From Ectocarpus siliculosus (Eukaryota; Sar; Phaeophyceae; Ectocarpales; Ectocarpaceae): a DNA stretch of 53,475 bases. Position 1 is the stretch's first letter; every line of letters begins with the position of its first letter. The stretch is taken from the NCBI GenBank assembly GCA_000310025.1, contig FN649746.1, forward strand, positions 3,098,486-3,151,960. The letters are read 5' to 3'. The notes below the pieces were generated by a model, which made no database searches, was not told where the DNA came from, and saw only the letters and a program-made list of their open reading frames with translations. A program made the position numbers and the translations under genes. Of this stretch, positions 35,291-47,984 are shown piece after piece.

Positions 35291-38200
35291 TTACTCCGTA
35301 AGGCATGTGCCTGACAAATCCTCTGCCTCCGCCACTCGTGTTGCCTCCTGGTCGCATAGATCGAGCTCTTGAAGCGTGCAGGCTTTCGTAACATGATCAT
35401 GCCTCGACCATCGTTTAGCTCGCTGCTGTACCTCCAGACAATGCCGGAACAACTCCGTCGCTTCCTCCAGCCGCCCTTCCCCACGCACGCAAACACCAAG
35501 CCAGTGCAGTGTGTCGGCGACCTCCATATTCTCTGGACCAGGCCTGGCCTCCTCGATCTCCAAACATCGCCTCAAGATATCTTCCGCCTCTCCCAGCCGG
35601 CCTGCTTCTTGAACGCATTGGCCCAGTCGGTACAGCGTGTAGGTTACTTTCGAGCCCCTTGGGTCGGTGTTCGCTTCCGCGATCCCCAAAGAGCGCCTCA
35701 GCAACCCCTCCGCCTCCATCAGCTGCCCCGCCCGTCGAAGGCAATCACCCAACTCCAGCAGCGTGCTTGCCACCTCGAGATGCTTTGGACCCAGTTGAGC
35801 TTCGTCGATCTCCACACAGTGCCTCAATAACTCCTCCGCCTCCCGCACTCGTCCTGCGTCTCGCACGCACGCGCCTAGCCACCTTAGCGTGTTGGTCACC
35901 AACCAATGTTCTGGGCCAAATCTGGCCTCATGGATCTTGAGGCAACGCCTTAGCAAACCCTCTGCCTTGTCCATACGCCCTGCCTGTCGCATGCACCTCC
36001 CCAGATCGAACAGCACGTCGGCCACATGTTCATGCTCTGGGCCCGTGCTGGCCTCCACAATCTCCAAACGGCGCGCCAACAACTCCTGCGTCTCCTCCAG
36101 CCTCCCTTCCTCCTGGAGCCAACTGCTCAGCTGCTTCACTGTGCTGGCCGTCCGAAAATTACAAGGACCTAGCTTTGCCTCCCTCGTTGCCAAACAGCGT
36201 CTCAACAACCCCTCGGCCTCCTCGAAATGCCCTGCTTGTCGAACGCATCCACTTAGATAGTCCAACGTTCTAGCCACGGTCACATGCGTTAAGCCAAGCA
36301 AGGTCTCCCCGATCACCAGGCATCCTCTCAATACCTCCTCCGCTTCTTCAAGACGCCCAGCGTGCTTGTAGCCTAGACCGAGCTCGTGCAGTGAGCGGAT
36401 CACCGACAGAGAGTATGGGCCCACCTTGGTCACCGGCATATCGAGTAGCCTGCGGCACGTGGCAATTGCTTCCTCCCAATCTTCCTCGTGACGTTGAAAT
36501 TTTGCCACGGCCACCACGGACGTTGGGAGGAGGGGATCCGAATCTTCCATCCCGGCCAGAGCCGCCTCGTACGGACGGGTGCTTTTCCACCCGTCGCCAC
36601 CCACCTGCTCCACGCCCAACCACAGATCTCTTACATCATGCCAGCGCACAGACCGGAGAGTATCCAGAGACGAGATATTCCTTGTCCACCTCACCAATGC
36701 AGGTCGGCGCACGTCCCCACGGTCCATGAGTTTCTCCCTCGCGAAGTCCGAGTGGGCGTCGTGCAAAACATAGTGGCCCCCTCTCCAAGCCATTCGGTAA
36801 CATCCCCTTATAGAGCGCAGGACGGACCAGCGTTCCAGAATCTCCACCACCCCTGCAGCAGATGCCTCGTCCTCGGCGCTAGGCTTTCGATCGTAGAGCA
36901 ACACGGCCGCGTCCTTCACCGTAAACCCACGGCCGTCCGGCAATACTGCAAGAGATAGGTACAGCCGCTGCACGCGCTCGTCGTCTGATCCACTGGCGAG
37001 ATCCTCAAACCCAGCCTGGAGAACGGCCTTCCGCCGTGCATCGCGAGTCTCCACCACCGTACCGCTCACGCGCTCGCCCTCAATCTTGCCCATCTCTGCC
37101 CTCACCTTGCCGGCAGCATCCGACCAAGCCGTCCGGTCTGACCTGCCTCGAACGGTGCTCCAACGACCAACGAATGCCAGGTCCATCGCCACGCGCCCAC
37201 ACAGCTCGATCAGGTCAACGGCGTCATCGGGCAAGCGCGTCTCGGGAGGAAGTTCCGATGCCTTCCTCAGCACCGACTCCGCTTCTACCTCGGACATCTC
37301 GTCCACTCCGACAACCTCCCCCTCCGAGCCTACCACCAGCTCTTCGTCGCGGGTCGATAGAAGAACCCACATGCCCGTCTCCAACAGCTTCCAGACTACC
37401 TCCTTCTCCCACACGTTGTCTGCCACTACGAGGCATTTCAATCCTTTGCCCCCGTGGCCGCGCTGCATTTTCTCCTTGATGTAGGCCGCACCATCATCCG
37501 ATGTGGCTGGACGACGACCGCCGACTTCTTCACACATCATATGGGCCAGCTGCAGCATCAAGGACGGGAGACGATCCTTTGCACCATGATTTACCGTCAA
37601 CCACACGACACCATCGGAGAAAGCCTGCCGCACCTCGTTACTCCTGACGATCTCGGACGCGGCCGTGGTCTTGCCCGACCCGCTGTCGCCGACTAGCCCC
37701 ACCAAGTGCGGTCCCCCAACGGCAGTGAGCGCCTCGAACACCCTTTCCATGACATAGAGGCGTTCAACATGCCAACTCTTGCGAATCGGCGTCGCCTTGG
37801 GAATTTTGGCCAGCTTGGCCGGTGTCTTGGATAGCCGGTCAATAATGCTTTCCGTATTTGCCAGGATCATTTCTTGAGTTGCTGCTTGATTCGTGCCCAT
37901 GCGCTCCTGGAAATGCATAGTGCCGCATACACAGTTCACTTGAGACACGCACTTGTTGATTTTCTGCAGCATTAAATATCAAATACATTGATACACAAGC
38001 GCACCGGACGAGGCGGGTGAAGATAGGGCTAGACACACGATTGGTCCTTTCGATGTCACCGTTTCCACTCTCCTCAATCAACGGTACTGCGGTGGGCAAG
38101 GGAGAACCATGCTCGAGACATGATGTTTAGCTGTTGTGGAGAATCGAGTTGCACACGGTGCCGAAATCTCGTTTGGTTTCTGCCTTGAAAAACAAGATAT

Positions 38201-39045
38201 CGGTGAAATTGAACCCTGTCCCGGGGAGAAAGTTATATACGTAGAGAGGGAGGATTTATTTGTGTAATTGTTTTGCCGTTTTCTCGGGGACAAACCAAAG
38301 AATTGACAAATGTTCGGTCGAAAGTGGGGAGATTACACCACAGGGAGGCGGGGGCACTGCTTCGTGGAAGTGCGAGATGAACACGGCGCGTTCGATCCGA
38401 ACAACGAGGATATCTTCTTCATAGTGATGCTACAGAGTCGCGATTAATGGTGATAAAAATATCATCCGGGGGAGAAACATTGTAAAATCGGTGGTAACCA
38501 GGGAGATAGACATCCCGCGAGTCAACACAACCAAACCTCACCACCATCGCCGTCAAATCGCTGGTCTTCCCCTCCAGGATGGCGACACCCGCCAGGCTCA
38601 AGTCGGCCTCCAGATCTCTGATGTTTGCCTTCATGCGGGCGATCTCCTCCTTGTCGCTGGAGGCATTTAGCACCCTTGTCATCTTGCCTCGCCCACCACA
38701 CCGCTCCACCAGTTCCCCCGCTGCTTCCAGGCACTCCTCGACAGGGGTCAGATCCATCTCCGAGCAAGAGCTCTGTCTACTTTTCACGACCACGCATGCG
38801 GTCAAGTACACGCACCTCCGATACAAAGTCTGGAGCTCCTCCTGATTGTTCTGCACGTTCTCCACCGTCTCACGGATAGCCGTGAGCGTCTTCAACACGG
38901 GTCTGAGATGAGGAAGCACGGGTTCACCAAAAGGAAGGTCCTCGCCCAATTCCGCCATGAATGTGATCGAATCCACCGTGGCCGATCCCATCTTCAGGCC
39001 GAGCTTGGTCACCTCCGCCGCGGCACCACTTGATTTGGCCGCCAT
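35291..39045 (-). CDS. NLR-like receptor: helical-bundle (HeLo/MLKL-like) + NB-ARC + TPR
   Basis: Two exons on the minus strand, 39045-38542 and 37906-35291, phase 0, GT-AG; 1,039 aa. The ATG is conserved with the paralogue at 44315. Residues 1-168 form a helical domain (ETVENVQNNQEELQTLYRRC; SSDKEEIARMKANIRDLEAD) that resembles the four-helix bundles of MLKL and HeLo-like cell-death domains. The NB-ARC has a P-loop GDSGSGKTT (about 241), Walker B CLVVADNVW (about 326), LLSTRDEEL (about 350), LCGRVAMDLAFVG in GLPL position (about 403) and an LHDAHSDFA motif in MHD position (about 549). Nine 42-residue TPRs of the kinesin-light-chain type follow (about 629-1006; pattern LGxCxRxAGRxxEAExLLRRCLxI). 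In plants and fungi such proteins sense pathogens or non-self; NB-ARC-TPR proteins are proposed immune receptors in brown algae. The ligand is unknown, and the N-terminal fold is inferred by pattern only. Confidence 0.9.
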
Positions 39046-42000
39046 GGTCGCGCTATCGCATTCGCCAGTTGAGCTCTCGACTTGCACTAGCTGTTTTCTG
39101 GTACCCTGACAACGGGGAGAGGGCGAACGCTAGCGTTGAGACAACAACTAACGGGTGACTTGCCTCGGAATACAGAATACCGACAAATTGGGTGCTGTTC
39201 GCAACCAAAACAAGACGTTCGGCTGCCGAGATCAGCAGAGCGTGCTCAAGTCTAATAGACGCCGAGGGGAACGTGCACGGAAGAGCGATTCTGATTCCGA
39301 TCCCAAAACACGCCACAATCTTGCCATCGAAATGCGATACTTGCTGTGTCCGAACACTCACCACCCGTCTAGGAGAAAATTGGTCATCATTTTTCAAAAG
39401 GGAAAGTGCCTGTGTAGAAGCTGCTAATTTGCAAAGCGGGGGGAGTTTGTCGCAAACCCCGGTCGGTACAAGTTGTCGTTCATCCTTAGAAGAACCATGG
39501 TTTGAGAGCACAATGCCCGGTGCAAAGACGACCGTTCATCAGCTCAGTGGAGAAAGATTGACCGACCAACGCACCGAGAGTGATGGCCGAAAGCTAGGGC
39601 GCTTGCAACCTGGAAGCAAAACGGACCACCCTGCCCTGCTCTCATCTATGTTCAGCGGCATGGACTCCAAAAATGTTTTTAGGGTAGTACCCCACGACAG
39701 GTTCTCTCTTGTAGCGATCCAGGCGCTGATTGTGCCAAAGGTCAACACGGGGGTGCACTGCACTACTGCTGCGTACGAGCGCTGCGTTTGTCATTTTTTT
39801 ATCTACTCCAACGTAAGAAGGGCACCTACAAAGGCAACTCTCCTACAAACCCTGAAGAAGGTCGGGTGCCAGAGCGTGGAAGCCACTTTCCGGCAACGGC
39901 GCCTATTGTTCACGGGAGCATTGGCAAGGCAGCCGGACGGGTGACTCCCAAAACGGCTGATGTTTGGCGAACAGGAGGGGGGGGGGGAGAGAACCCAGAC
40001 AGGGGGAAACCGGAGCAGAACTGGCTTAGGGTAGGTCTTAACGAAGAAATCAAATCTCGATTCACATTTCGATATAAGAATACAAGAGTTGGATCTACCC
40101 AAATCCGAACTGAAATGGCCTGTGTGTCTTGACGGCAGATCTGCCAAATAGAAACGAATCTCTGCAGTCCACCGCGAACAACCCGAGAGATCCGCCGCTT
40201 GCCAACTGCCAGATTGCTGTTGTGACGTGGCCACACCACATGGGGAGCTATCGCTCCCGAGAAGCACACACCAAACGCGTACATGGCCTGTGTGCGGTAC
40301 TGACACGATGTCTAGCCCATGCATGTGAGATTTTGAATCGAGCCTCGTCCGACGGAAAGCCACCAATTCATCTGTGCATTTGAGGTTCGACAACCCACGG
40401 GAGATTGCCCCATAGACCAACACACCCCACACACGTTTTTTTCGGCGCCAGTCACGTGCAACAACGATGTACAGTCACCCTCCCTTTGGTGTGGCTTTTT
40501 GTGTTCTCTCTCTCCTCTGTGCTCGGCGGTGGATGGAGTTCGTGTGGATGGGGGTAGATGGGCACGCGCCGTGCATGCGAGTAGACCGTGGTCCCGCAAC
40601 TATGGTTGCGGTTCACCCAAATCCCGATTTGGCTTTGGGTCGTCCTGTTTTAAGTCCTAAAGAGGAGACCGGCGGAAGAACTTTTTGCCCAATCAAAACA
40701 GAGTTCTTTGGATCTTCCGGTCTTATAACCAAATCTGAATATGAATTCGAGATCTGATTCCTGCGTTAAGACCGGCCCTTACGTGCCTGAAGGACTACAC
40801 ACGGATCCACGAACGACGAGTCATGTGTACTCGGAGTCCCGAAATAAGTCTGGACGGAAGCAGCGAAGGTGGAGCGGGGTGCACCATGGCACACGGGGGT
40901 ACGGCAGGGAGCTGAGAGGTTTATGACCGCCTGGCACAAGGACAAAGAGGAGGATAGCCGACGACGAGCGCTGAAACGAAACAAGGAAACCAGCAACAGT
41001 ACATATATGGCAACGGCCAAGGGAACAAGAGGGGGGCAGCAGATGGACGAGACGGAGAGGAAAGAATGTAGACGAGAAGAGGCAGATCGCGTGAACTCCT
41101 TTTTCGCTGACCCCCCCCCTCCCCGTAATTGCACCATTGTATCAACCCCCCACGAGTGATGACATGCCGAGGCTGTTGCTGGTGGCCCTGATTGTGTTTG
41201 TTCGCTTGTGATTGTGGCGTGTGGCGTATATTTGTCTGTGTGTCTTGTCTATGTTATTATTTCCTGCCTCGTTTTTTCTTTTTTCTTCTTTTTCGTTTTC
41301 TTTTTCGTTTTCGTTTCTTCCCCGGATGGCCTTCTCTCTTTCTCTGTGCAGTACCAAGATTGTGATGAATTCCAGTTCTTTCTGCCCCACATACATAGCG
41401 TGTGTGTAGAGGGGAGCGGAGGGCCCCAGACTATCTGTCGGTCGTTGATTTAAAGTTGCTTGTGGGCCGTTCGGGTCAATGTGTTGACAAGTAGACTACA
41501 TACTATGTTTTTTAGGTACGTTAGTTAGCCTGAGACCACGGGGATCGCTCGGTCAAGTGTTTGATCAGTACCTACAGATGAAGGTACTGTGGGCAGATAA
41601 ATCGGAACCGTTTTTTATTGTGAAGACAACAATGACAACAACAACGACGACAACAGAATCCTCCGTCCTTTTCTGGTCGAGACGACAACGACCCGTCCGA
41701 GAGTGAGTGAGCATATGCAAACAATACATCTCTGTCACGTGTTCATCGGTGATTCCCGTATAGAGTGCTGTCCGGGTGACGATGCTGCCGAACCCTGCAT
41801 GCATTCTAGCTTTCGCTCCAGAGGTGTGTTAGGTAGAGCTAGCCGGTCAGGGGCGAATTTCAAGGTTTCATTGTTGTATGCATAGAAAAGGCTCTGCGGG
41901 ATGGGGCAGGTGCTGTTCCGGACGGCCGCGTACACCGGTTTTAAATAGTGCGATGATGGACACTTGTGACGCAAGGCACAAGTGCCCGGAGCGCTCGTCC

Positions 42001-44314
42001 CTGTGATGGGCACTGCATAAGTGCTCGGAGGGGGGTTCTCCGAGAAGATGTAACCGTCTCTCGGGCTAATAATGGAAATCAATGGAAAAATTCCGATTGG
42101 TTACCATTCCCCGCGCGATGATGAAACGGTTCCTCCGCATGACAGCTTGCAGCGATCTCGCCCCCCAAGCTGTCAGTGACCTTTGTGTCCGGAAACTGAA
42201 AACTATTGACCTGATATCACAACTGTGAGTGATGACCACGCCTGCATGCATGCATGCCTGACCGGATGATGGAGTATCGCTGCTTGCTCGCTTGTGTTGA
42301 TGATGGAACGCTTGGTACGTGTCTACAATCGAACTCGCGAGACTATTATAGCTATGAGCTGCGCAGGTGAGAGTGTCTTTGCCTGGAATATCGTAGATTA
42401 GCCTTGTCTCTGTAAGAGTGCATCTTTATCACAAATTACAAACAACCCCGGGAGAGCGCAGATTCACTCACCACCTGATACGTGACTCAAGGCCCAACGC
42501 GGACCAATTGAGGCATTCAGGTCGCGCGTTGTTCAGAGCCACCTCCGATGGAACAACGCACTCAATCCCCGTGGCTTGGACCGACTGCTGTGAACACGTG
42601 AACACCCTCCAGCAGTTTGTGTTTGTGATTCCGATGCATAATATAAAAGTTATGCACGCTACACCCGTGGGACGCAGCGCAGTCATTCAACCCGTTACCT
42701 TCTACCCGCCGTCTTTAGCGGTCGACCCTCTGCGCTGTTGGTGAGCTCTTTGTTTCCAACTGGTCGTGCGTGCAGTTGAACAGTGAGTGTAGATGCAGAT
42801 ACATACCTCGTTCCACCGGAACCATCAGTAGCGTACTCCTGGTATTTCTCCTCGGGGCGCAGAAGAGGCTGATGCTGCCACGCTGCTGTTGTGGCTAAAG
42901 CTGCCACGCTGTGTTGAGCGAAAAAATCGAGAAAAAAAAAAAGAGGGAATAGGTTTCGCCGCAATTTTTGAAACGGCCGTGTTGTATGCTTTTATTATTC
43001 ACACACACACACAGAAAGACTACCTGTTCGAGATATGCCCACAGTCGAACGGGATGTGTACAGTAGGGGATTGCCCCCCCGCTCCCTAATGGGGCGGGCC
43101 GTGTACGTGGGCCGTGAGTTCATCTATCTACTGTAGCAACAGGGTGCAATCCTGCGGTTGAGCTTCTTGCAGAACGAAAGTTGGGGAAGAGAACAAAACG
43201 AGGGCCAGCGTATGTGCTGGCGTGGTACTGTACCTGCGTTTCGTTGGACCGGATCGGTTGTCATCACCGTTTAAAAAAACTGCGGCGCAACTTTTGCCCC
43301 CCTTGCAGTGCCCCCTTGCCCCCTTGCGCCCTTCGTTCCGTTCTTCAACACAGCACATTGGCAACACCTCAGCCTCCTCCTGCATCTCCGCGGAGAAATA
43401 CGCCAGGAATCCCGCTGCTGGTGCTTCGGGCGAAGGGTGTGGTGTTTTGAATCTACATTCCCGATTCTGTAGAGAACACACAGGTCGCCAACGGAGAGAG
43501 CGGAGGGGTCGGATCGATCGCACGTGCGGGAGAAGCAGGCGAGCTATTATAGTTGCGATGCAGAGTTCCTATATACAGTATCTGCCATGTACATGACGGA
43601 AACATGGACGAGGGAGTAATAGGCTCTTCGACAATCGCTGCGCACTCAAATCACTTTCGTAGCCCGCACTCCTTTTCTGTAAAGGAGGGCACCGTTGGTG
43701 CCCCCCCTGGATGCCCCCCTTAGCTTGCTGCATCCAATGTGGTGGCGAAATAACCCCCAAGACGATGTATCTCCCTTCATTGACTGTAAATTTGCTCATT
43801 TGAAGGGCATTCCGGTTGTACATGTACGTAGTGCGCACCCCCAGTGCAGCCGGCGAGGCACTAACAAACAAAACCAATCAATCCGGGGGGGGGGGTGCAA
43901 TCAAGCAATTCAGGGTTTTTCTAGCAGGAGCGAATATGGTACTTGAGAACGCCATCGGAGGTGTCTGGAACGACCCGCTTTTATGGTGAACTCCCCACAT
44001 TCTTTTAGGCAAGCGAAGTTATGACCAAATACTCCGTTAGACGTGTGACTGTTCGGGAATGCAAACGCCGCTGTACGATGGCATGATAGTGGGGTCGTTG
44101 TTTTGGGATTTGAATCGGGATCGTGCTTTTGGTGCATGTTCCCGGGATGACGCGCATGTTGCTGTTCTCATTGTCGGCACCACCCAATGTGACCTTGGCA
44201 CTTCACCCGTCGTGTCAACGCTAACGTTTGCTCCCTCTCTCTCTCTCCGTTGTCAGGGTACGACAATACAGCTGTTGCAAGCTGACCTCAACTGGCGACG
44301 GCGATAGCACGACC
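39046..44314. other. Intergenic region between the head-to-head receptor genes
   Basis: The outer ends are homologous in inverted orientation: both carry CGTTGTCAGGGTAC, CTCAACTGGCGA and GCGATAGC(G/A)CGACC just before the ATG, and weaker similarity runs about 300 bp further (TTTTGGGAT, GTGCA.GTTCCC). These are the likely promoters. The middle holds frames up to 250 codons with no family pattern, an AC run near 43003 and several C- or G-runs. No confident gene was seen. Confidence 0.6.
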
Positions 44315-47300
44315 ATGGTGGCCGACTCAGGAGATGCCACTGCGGCGACGGCTAGGCTCGCCCTCAAGATGGGGTCGGCGGCGGCGGATACGATCGCGCT
44401 CATGGCAGACTTGGGCGAGGAGTTTCCCTATCTTGGACCCGTGCTGAAAACGCTCACGGCTATTCGTGAGACAGTGAAGGACGTGAAGAGCAACAAGGAG
44501 GAGCCCCAGGCTTTGCATCGGAGGTGCGTGTACTTAACGGCATGCGTGGTCGTGAAAAGTAGACAGAGCTCTTGCTCGGAGATGGACGTGACTCCGCTCG
44601 AGCAGTGCCTGGAAGCAGCGGGGGAAATTGTGAAGCGTTGTGGTGGGCGAGGCAAGATGAAGGGGGTGCTGAAGGCCTCCAGCGACAAGGAGGAGATCGC
44701 CCGAATGAAGGCAGACATCAGGGATCTGGAGGCCGACTTCAGCTCGGCGGGTGTCGCCATCCTGGAGGGGAAGACCAGCGATTTGACGGCGATGGTGGTG
44801 AGGTTTGGTTGTGTTGTCTCGCGGGGTGCCCCTGTCCCCGGTTACCACCGAGTTCACAATGTGTCTCCCCCGGGTAACGTTTTATCATCAGCAATCGCGA
44901 TGTTAGCATCGCTGGGAAGCAGGACTACTTCGAGCTCTTGGGGATCGAACACGCCTTTTTGTCGGGCATTTGCGTGAGATTCTGAGTCTCCCGCCTCCGC
45001 GTGGTGTCCCTCCCTCCCACCTACCCTGATCCGACCCACCAGTTGTTAGAACTTGATTTGTGCCCGGAAACAGGCGAACCGATTCCTCCCATCAACTTCT
45101 CCCAGAGGAAAGGTTTCGATTTCACAACAACAATTCCTCTCTTGAAGAAGAAAGAAAGTGGATTTCGGTACCTGTGCAACTCAGTTCTCCTCCACATTGT
45201 TGTTGCTCCTTAGCGCCACGCTTTGAGCATGGTTCTGTCTTGACCACCATATGTAGCACCGTGCCTTGAGGAGAGTGGAAACAGTGACATTGTGAGGTAT
45301 TCGAGTGTCAGTATTTTCATGCACCCCCCTTGAAAATGTTTTTGCTGCACTATGCATTTCCAGGAGAGCACGGGATCAAATCAAGCAGCAGCTCAAGAAA
45401 TGATCCTGGCAAATACGGAAAGCATTATTGACCGGCTATCCAAGACACCGGTCAAGCTGGCCAAAATTCCCAAGGCGACGCCGATTCGCAAGAGTTGGCA
45501 TGTTGAACGCCTCTATGTCATGGAAAGGGTGTTCGAGGCGCTCACTGCCGATGGTGGACCGCGCTTGGTGGGGCTGGTCGGCGACAGCGGGTCGGGCAAG
45601 ACCACGGCCGCGTCCGAGATCGTCAGGAGTAACGAGGTGCGGCAGGCTTTCTCCGACGGGGTCGTGTGGTTGAAGGTAAATCATGGTGCAAAGGATCGTC
45701 TCCCGTCCTTGATGCTGCAGCTGGCCCATATGATGTGTGAAGAAGTCGGCGGTCGTCGTCCAGCCACATCGGATGATGGTGCGGCCTACATCAAGGAGCA
45801 AATGCAGCGCGGTCACGGGGGCAAAGGACTCACGTGCCTCGTAGTGGCAGACAACGTGTGGGAGAAGGAGGTAGTCTGGAAGCTGTTGGAGACGGGCATG
45901 TGGGTTCTTCTGTCGACCCGCGACGAAGAGCTGGTGACAGGCTCGGAGGGGGAGGTTGTCGGAGTGGACGAGATGTCCGAGGTAGAAGCGGAGTCGGTGC
46001 TGAGGAAGGCATCGGAACTTCCTCCCGAGACGCGCTTGCCCGATCATGCCGTTGACCTGATCGAGCTGTGTGGGCGCGTGGCGATGGACCTGGCATTCGT
46101 TGGTCGTTGGAGCACCGTTCGAGGCAGGTCAGACCGGACGGCTTGGTCGGATGCTGCCGGCAAGGTGAGGACAGAGATGGGCAAGATTGAGGGTGGGTGC
46201 ATCAGCGGTACGGTGGTGGAGACTCGCGATGCACGGCGCAAAGTCATTCTCCAGGCTGGGTTTGAGGATCTCGCCATTGGATCAGACGACGCGTGCAGCG
46301 GCTGTACCCATCTCTTGCAGTATTGCCGGACGGCCGTGAGTTTACGGTGAGGGACGCGGCCGTGTTGCTCTTCGATCGAAAGCCCAGCCCTGAGGACGAG
46401 GCGTCTGCTGCAGGGGTAGTGGAGATTCTGGAACGCTGGTCCGTCCTGCGTTCTATAAAAGATTGGTCTGCGCCGGTTCCGAGAAACACCTACGTCATGC
46501 ACGACGCCCACTCGGGCTTCGCGAGGGACAATCTCATGGACCGTGGAGACGTGCGCCGGCTTGCATTGGTGCGATGGACGAGGTATATCTCGTCTCTGGA
46601 TACTCTCCGGTCGGTGTGCTGGTATGATCTAAGAGGAATATGGTTGGGCGTGGAGCAGGTGGGTGGCGACGGGTGGAAAAGCACCCGCCCGTACGAGGCG
46701 GCGCTGGCCGGGATGGAAGATTCTGACCCCCTCCTCCCGAAGTCCGTGGTGGCCGTGGCAGATTTTCAGCGTCAGAAGGAAGATTGGGACAGAGCGGCTG
46801 TCACGTGCCGCAGGCTCCGCGATATGGAGGTGACCAAGTTGGGCCCAATCTCTGAGGAGGTGGTCAGCTCGCTGCACGAGGTGGGTCTAGGCTACGAGAA
46901 CGCTGGGCGGCTTGAAGAAGCGGAGGAGGTACTTAGAGGATGCCTGGTGATCGGGGAGGCCTTGCTGGGCTCAACGCATATAACGGTGACTCAAACGCTG
47001 GAACATCTAAGTGGATGCGTTCGACAAGCAGGGCATTTCGAGGAGGCCGAGGGGTTGCTGAGGCGCTGTCTGGCGGTGAGGGAGGCCGAACTTGGACATG
47101 GTCATTCCCACACGGGCATGGCAGTGTACAAGCTGGGTAGCTTGCTTGAAGAAACGGGGAGGCTGATGGAAGCGGAGGAGTTGTTTAGGCGCCGTTTCGA
47201 GTTCCTGGAGGCCAGCGTGAGCCCCGAGGAAGATAGTGCGGACAATGCGCTTTTCGCCCTGGGTATTTGCGTGCAAAAGGGAGGTCGTTTCGAGGAGGCA

Positions 47301-47984
47301 GAGGGTTTACTACGGCGCTGTCTCAAGTATCGGGAAGCCACGCTTGGCCCAGAATCTTCAATGGTGGCGTGCGCGCTGCGTATACTAGGTATCTGCGTTC
47401 GTTCCTCTGGCCGAGTAAATGAGGCAGAGGAGATGTTGAGGCGGTGTCTGGCGATCCAAGAAGCTATGGGCCCCGGGGATGACGTGGCGTATACGCTGTA
47501 TCATCTGGGTATGTGCGTTCGACAGGCGGGGCGACAGACGGAAGCGGAGGGGTTACTGCGCCGCTCGTTGGGGATCCTGGAAGCGAAGGACGACCCAAGG
47601 GATAAGGACGACGCAAGGGATACAAGGGCGGCCTACACGCTGTACAGACTGGGCGAATGGGCTCGAGAAGCAGGCCGGCTGGAGGAGGCGGAGGAGATGT
47701 TGAGGCAGTGTCTAGAGATCCAAGAGAGCGCACTTGGCCCGACGAACATGGAGGTGGCCGACACGCTGCATTGGCTCGGTGTTTGCGTTCGTTGGAGCGG
47801 GCGGCTGCAAGAAGCAGCAGAATTGTGAAGACGGTGCCTGCAGGTGCAGCAGCGAGCTACGCATGGTTTCAACCTTGGCAATGTGACAAAATCCTGCACG
47901 CTTCAAGAGCTTGATCTATGCGTCCAGGAGGCAACACGACCGGCAGATGCAGGGGATATGTCAGATGCACACGGTACGCAGTAG
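44315..47984 (+). pseudogene. Broken paralogue of the NLR-like receptor gene
   Basis: Exon 1 is 44315-44797 (161 codons, seven fewer than the other copy) and exon 2 starts at 45364 with the same CATTTCCAG acceptor. The helical-bundle and NB-ARC parts are nearly identical to the copy at 35291-39045, including GDSGSGKTT and CLVVADNVW. At about 46290 a 4-bp deletion (GACGACGAGCGCGTG in the intact copy, GACGACGCGTG here) shifts the frame. The correct frame continues at once from 46293 with an MHDAHSGFA motif and nine TPRs. A TGA at 47826-47828 then cuts the last TPR, where the intact copy has Phe, and recognisable homology runs on to about 47984. The middle TPRs differ strongly from the intact copy. 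Two lesions make a pseudogene most likely. Sequencing error at the 4-bp site, or use as a truncated helical-bundle-NB-ARC protein ending at 46350, are alternatives. Confidence 0.85.

Noticed and set aside
35369-35830. Plus-strand frames opposite the TPR exon
   Set aside because: Repeated low-quality frames arise because the 126-bp TPR units are open on the other strand too; the minus strand is clearly coding.
39192-39944. 250-codon plus-strand frame upstream of the left receptor gene
   Set aside because: Part of it is the reverse complement of the promoter region shared with the right copy; the translation shows no family pattern.
40869-41159. Basic, Glu/Arg-rich 96-codon frame between the receptors
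   Set aside because: No homology pattern, no clear splice partners and a low-complexity composition; not enough to call a gene.
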